Made by a program: the position numbers and the translations under genes. The notes beneath the pieces are model-generated. The model saw only the letters and a program-made list of their open reading frames with translations, was not told the DNA's origin and did no database searches. Shown in pieces: positions 30,910-33,201 of a stretch of 33,201 bases of DNA (positions are counted from its first letter, which is position 1; each line of letters starts with the position of its first letter). The stretch lies in NCBI GenBank assembly GCA_038235385.1, contig JBBSTY010000023.1, positions 1 through 33,201 of the forward strand. The letters are read 5' to 3'. The DNA is from JBBSTY01 sp038235385 (GTDB taxonomy: Bacteria > Actinomycetota > Acidimicrobiia > Acidimicrobiales > Acidimicrobilacustridaceae).

Positions 30910-31851
30910 GCTGACAGTCTGGCAGCGCCGGACGACCGTGCCCCGGTCGGGACCGTCGCCGCCGGCATCGACCGTCCCCCGATCGCAGGAGTGGTCCTGG
31001 CCGCAGGCGCGGGCGTGCGCCTGCGCCCGCTCACGGACGTGCTCCCGAAGGCGTTGTGCCCGGTCGGCAACCGGCCCCTCGTCGATCTCGCCCTGCAGGC
31101 GGTTGCCGTCGCGGGGGTCGACGTGGCCGTGAACCTGCACCACGCCCGGGACCAGCTCGAGGCGCATCTGGTTGCACGGGGCGACGTCCACCTCTCGATC
31201 GAGGAGCCGGAGGCGCTCGGCACCGCCGGTGCCATCGGCGCGCTGCGCCCGTGGCTCGACGGCCGTGGCGCCCTCATCGTCAACGCCGACGCGTGGACCC
31301 GTCCCGACCTCGCCGCGTTCGTCAGCGGCTGGGACGGTGAGCGGGTGCGTGTGCTGGTCGCCGGTGACGAGCCGTTCGGCGCGCAGAGCCGCGTCGTGGC
31401 GTCGATCCTGCCGTGGCGGGAGGCGGCGGGGCTCCGACCGGAGCCGAGCGGCTTGTGGGAGTCGTGCTGGCGGGAGCTGGCCGGGACCCACGCCATCGAC
31501 ACCGCCTCGTACGACGGGCCCTTCGTCGACTGCGGCACGCCCGCCCGCTACCTCGAGGCGAACCTCCTGGCGGCGGCACTCGACGGACGCGTCGACCGGG
31601 CCTGGTCGTCGGCGTCGGCTTCGTCGGCGTCGTCGACGGACGGGCCGTCAGCGCCCCGACCGTCGATCGTGGATCTCGGTGCGACCGTCGACCCCGACGG
31701 TGTCGTCGACGGTTCGGTCGTCGGGTCCGGTGCGGTGATCGGCGGCATCGTCACCGGTTCGGTCATCTGGGCAGGCCAGGAGGTCGGACCGACCGAGCTC
31801 CTCGATCATGCCGTGCGGGCCAGCGAGCGCGTGACCGTGCTCGTTCGGTGA
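30907..31851 (+). CDS. Sugar-phosphate nucleotidyltransferase
   Basis: Transfers a nucleotide to a sugar phosphate to make an NDP-sugar; family includes GDP-mannose and MurNAc-1-P uridylyltransferase (MurU)-like enzymes. 314 residues. GVVLAAGAGVRLRPLTDVLPKALCPVGNRPLVD (29-61) is the nucleotide-binding signature with K48; EALGTAGAI and LIVNADAW (metal-binding Asp) follow. The C-terminal part (IVDLGATVDPDGVVDGSVVGSGAVIGGIVTGSVIWAGQEV) looks like a short left-handed beta-helix. Between them is a Ser/Ala-rich linker. ATG 30907 is the only ATG before the fold; 26 residues precede it, and no ribosome site is visible. Nucleotide and sugar are not decidable here. Confidence 0.86.
   Translation: MADSLAAPDDRAPVGTVAAGIDRPPIAGVVLAAGAGVRLRPLTDVLPKALCPVGNRPLVDLALQAVAVAGVDVAVNLHHARDQLEAHLVARGDVHLSIEEPEALGTAGAIGALRPWLDGRGALIVNADAWTRPDLAAFVSGWDGERVRVLVAGDEPFGAQSRVVASILPWREAAGLRPEPSGLWESCWRELAGTHAIDTASYDGPFVDCGTPARYLEANLLAAALDGRVDRAWSSASASSASSTDGPSAPRPSIVDLGATVDPDGVVDGSVVGSGAVIGGIVTGSVIWAGQEVGPTELLDHAVRASERVTVLVR
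30916..30921 (-). promoter_or_regulatory. -10 hexamer for leaderless small membrane protein transcript
   Basis: CAGACT on the minus strand, 7 nt before the ATG at 30908. It lies inside the coding start of the divergent nucleotidyltransferase gene. Confidence 0.45.
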
Positions 31852-31868
31852 CGACGAGGGGACCGGGG

Positions 31869-32948
31869 TCAGGTCCGACGCGCCGGGGCGCCCACCGCGA
31901 CCCCGTGCTCGGCGCGCAGTTGGCCGCAGGCGGCATCGATGTCGGTGCCGCGGTTCCGGCGGACGGTGGCGTTCGTGCCCAGCGCGACGAGGTGATCTCG
32001 GAACCGGCGGACGCCGTCGGGTGGCGTGCCCCGGGTCGGGTAGCCGGGTGTCGGGTTGAGCGGGATCAGGTTGACGTGCGCTCGGCGGTCCCGGGCGTAC
32101 GCGGCGAGCTCGACCGCATCGGACGGGCGGTCGTTGACCCCGTCGATCAGTGCCCACTCGAACGAGAGCCGGCGGTGCGTCCGGTGCACGTAGTCGTCGC
32201 ACGCCGCCGCGAGCGCGTCGAGGTCGTAGCGCCGGTTGATGGGCACGAGCTCGTTGCGCAGCGCGTCGTTGGCGGCATGGAGCGACACCGCGAGGTTCAC
32301 CGGTAGGGATGCGTCGGCCAGCCGGCGGATGCCGGGAACGATGCCGACGGTGGAGATCGTGAGGTGGCGGGCCGAGATGCCGATGTCGCCCTGGAAGCGC
32401 TCGACGGCCCCCCACACGGCATCGAAGTTGGCCATCGGTTCGCCCATGCCCATGAACACCACGTTCGAGACCCGGCGAGGCGGGCCGCCGGTGTCCGGAC
32501 CGCGGGCGTGCTGAGCGGCTCGCACCACCTGCTCGACGATCTCGCCCACGCTCAGCTGGCGCTCGTACCCGGCCTGGCCGGTCGCGCAGAAGCCGCATGC
32601 CATGGCGCACCCGGCTTGGGTGCTCACGCACACGGTGCTCCGATCGTCGTAGTGCATGAGCACGGTCTCGATGCGGGCACCCCCGCGGAGACCCCACAGC
32701 CACTTCACGGTCGCGCCATCCGAGCTGGCCGACAGGTGCACCGGCTCCAACGCCAGCGGCAGCTCGGCATCGAGGCGCGCGCGGAGCGCCTTGGGCAGCG
32801 TCGTGAGCTCGTCGAGCGACTGGGTCTGCTCGTAGAGGCCCGACCAGAGCTGGTCGATCCGATACCGCGGTTCGCCCGAGAGCGTGGCTTCGAGCACGCC
32901 ACGGTCGGCGTCGTATCGAGTGGGGGTGTCGGGAACCGGGCGAGGCAC
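31869..32948 (-). CDS. rlmN: 23S rRNA/tRNA adenine-C2 methyltransferase RlmN
   Basis: Radical-SAM enzyme that methylates A2503 of 23S rRNA and A37 of some tRNAs. 359 residues from GTG 32948. The cluster motif is CAMACGFC (C114, C118, C121). C107 lies seven residues before it and C341 near the end; these match the two cysteines that carry and resolve the methyl group in the known enzyme. FMGMGEPMANFD, LTISTVGIVPGIRRLAD, LAVSLHAANDALRNELVPINRRY and LIPLNPTPG are the usual blocks. TATCCT ends 6 nt before the GTG. Convergent with the nucleotidyltransferase, 17 bp between stops. Confidence 0.96.
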   Translation of the reverse strand: MPRPVPDTPTRYDADRGVLEATLSGEPRYRIDQLWSGLYEQTQSLDELTTLPKALRARLDAELPLALEPVHLSASSDGATVKWLWGLRGGARIETVLMHYDDRSTVCVSTQAGCAMACGFCATGQAGYERQLSVGEIVEQVVRAAQHARGPDTGGPPRRVSNVVFMGMGEPMANFDAVWGAVERFQGDIGISARHLTISTVGIVPGIRRLADASLPVNLAVSLHAANDALRNELVPINRRYDLDALAAACDDYVHRTHRRLSFEWALIDGVNDRPSDAVELAAYARDRRAHVNLIPLNPTPGYPTRGTPPDGVRRFRDHLVALGTNATVRRNRGTDIDAACGQLRAEHGVAVGAPARRT

Positions 32949-32954
32949 CGACCC

Positions 32955-32960
32955 AGGATA
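32955..32960 (-). promoter_or_regulatory. -10 hexamer for leaderless rlmN transcript
   Basis: TATCCT on the minus strand, 6 nt before the GTG at 32948. Confidence 0.5.
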
Positions 32961-33063
32961 CGGCCCGACGCTCGCCGAACCCCTTCCGACGGGGGCGGTG
33001 GTGCGGGTGCGGAGCGCAGGAAGCGGGCGCGGGTGCGTCGGCTCGGTCCGTCGGCCTCACCGG

Positions 33064-33069
33064 TAGTCT
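33064..33069 (+). promoter_or_regulatory. -10 hexamer for leaderless transcript of the last gene
   Basis: TAGTCT ends 7 nt before the ATG at 33077. Confidence 0.5.
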
Positions 33070-33076
33070 CGAAGCC

Positions 33077-33201
33077 ATGTCCGTGCGTGATGAACCCGGC
33101 GCCGGCTCGTCGCCGCCCGAGCCGGATCGCGCATCGGCGCCGGCCGGTGCGATCGACCCGATGGCGGATCCGCCCCCCGTGAAGCACCGTCACCGGGACA
33201 T
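33077..33201 (+). CDS. Unknown protein, N-terminal 41 codons
   Basis: Open from ATG 33077 to the window end. The visible part is a Pro/Ala/Asp-rich, presumably disordered N-terminus (DEPGAGSSPPEPDRASAPAGAIDP) ending in a basic patch KHRHRD. The start is supported by the leaderless -10 just upstream. Nothing identifies the family. It is divergent from rlmN across 128 bp. Confidence 0.6.
   Translation, partial: MSVRDEPGAGSSPPEPDRASAPAGAIDPMADPPPVKHRHRD

Noticed and set aside
1..33201. tRNA, rRNA, insertion sequences, phage genes or defence systems
   Set aside because: I looked through the gaps between genes and found no tRNA-like cloverleaf, terminal inverted repeats, transposase or restriction-type motif.

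Overview
The window is very G+C-rich, densely packed DNA from the chromosome of an actinobacterium. I suspect the class Acidimicrobiia, but sequence alone does not prove it. Pointers to Actinobacteria are a bacterial proteasome activator (Bpa) ending in GTYL, a lysine-rich histone H1-like/DksA fusion, an IleRS of the eukaryote-like type 2, a short MenE, and many genes whose start codon lies 6-8 nt after a TAnnnT hexamer (leaderless transcripts). I see no insertion sequence, phage gene, CRISPR array, tRNA or rRNA. This is core-genome content rather than an island.

Layout. (1) 1-3383: the 5' end of ileS (minus), then dksA-like, lspA and rluD-like genes (plus), then a convergent Rrf2 regulator. 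(2) 3634-9175: an alkaline-phosphatase-superfamily phosphodiesterase, bpa, and the replicative polymerase gene dnaE with an elaborate leader. (3) 9344-14930: a protein of unknown family and a nitroreductase (plus), facing a membrane acyltransferase/SGNH protein and a thioredoxin-like DUF255 protein (minus). (4) 15131-18762: an ADP-ribosylglycohydrolase, an SDR oxidoreductase, an Hsp20 chaperone and a dihydrodipicolinate-reductase-like dehydrogenase. (5) 18877-25854: a menaquinone cluster, menE< menA> menH< menD> menF<menG<, covering chorismate to isochorismate (MenF), SEPHCHC (MenD), SHCHC (MenH), OSB-CoA (MenE), prenylation (MenA) and methylation (MenG). menC and menB are not in the window. 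(6) 25956-33201: a site-2 protease, a FadD19-like acyl-CoA synthetase, a secreted TAP-type hydrolase, a small membrane protein, a sugar nucleotidyltransferase, rlmN, and the first 41 codons of an unknown gene.

The most interesting signals are regulatory. The dnaE leader has four DnaA-box-like 9-mers stepped 11-12 bp apart, just downstream of a good promoter (TTGGAC-17 bp-TAGTCT). A perfect 10-bp-arm palindrome (GGACCTGACG/CGTCAGGTCC) overlies the promoter of the dehydrogenase gene at 18762. Up to three genes (menA, the acyltransferase, possibly the ADP-ribosylglycohydrolase) seem to be preceded by a very short leaderless ORF whose TGA overlaps a GTG start as GTGA. Two divergent genes at 30906-30909 share one CCATGG as opposed start codons. 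The DksA-like protein carries a repeat-grown H1-like tail and has lost three of its four zinc-finger cysteines.
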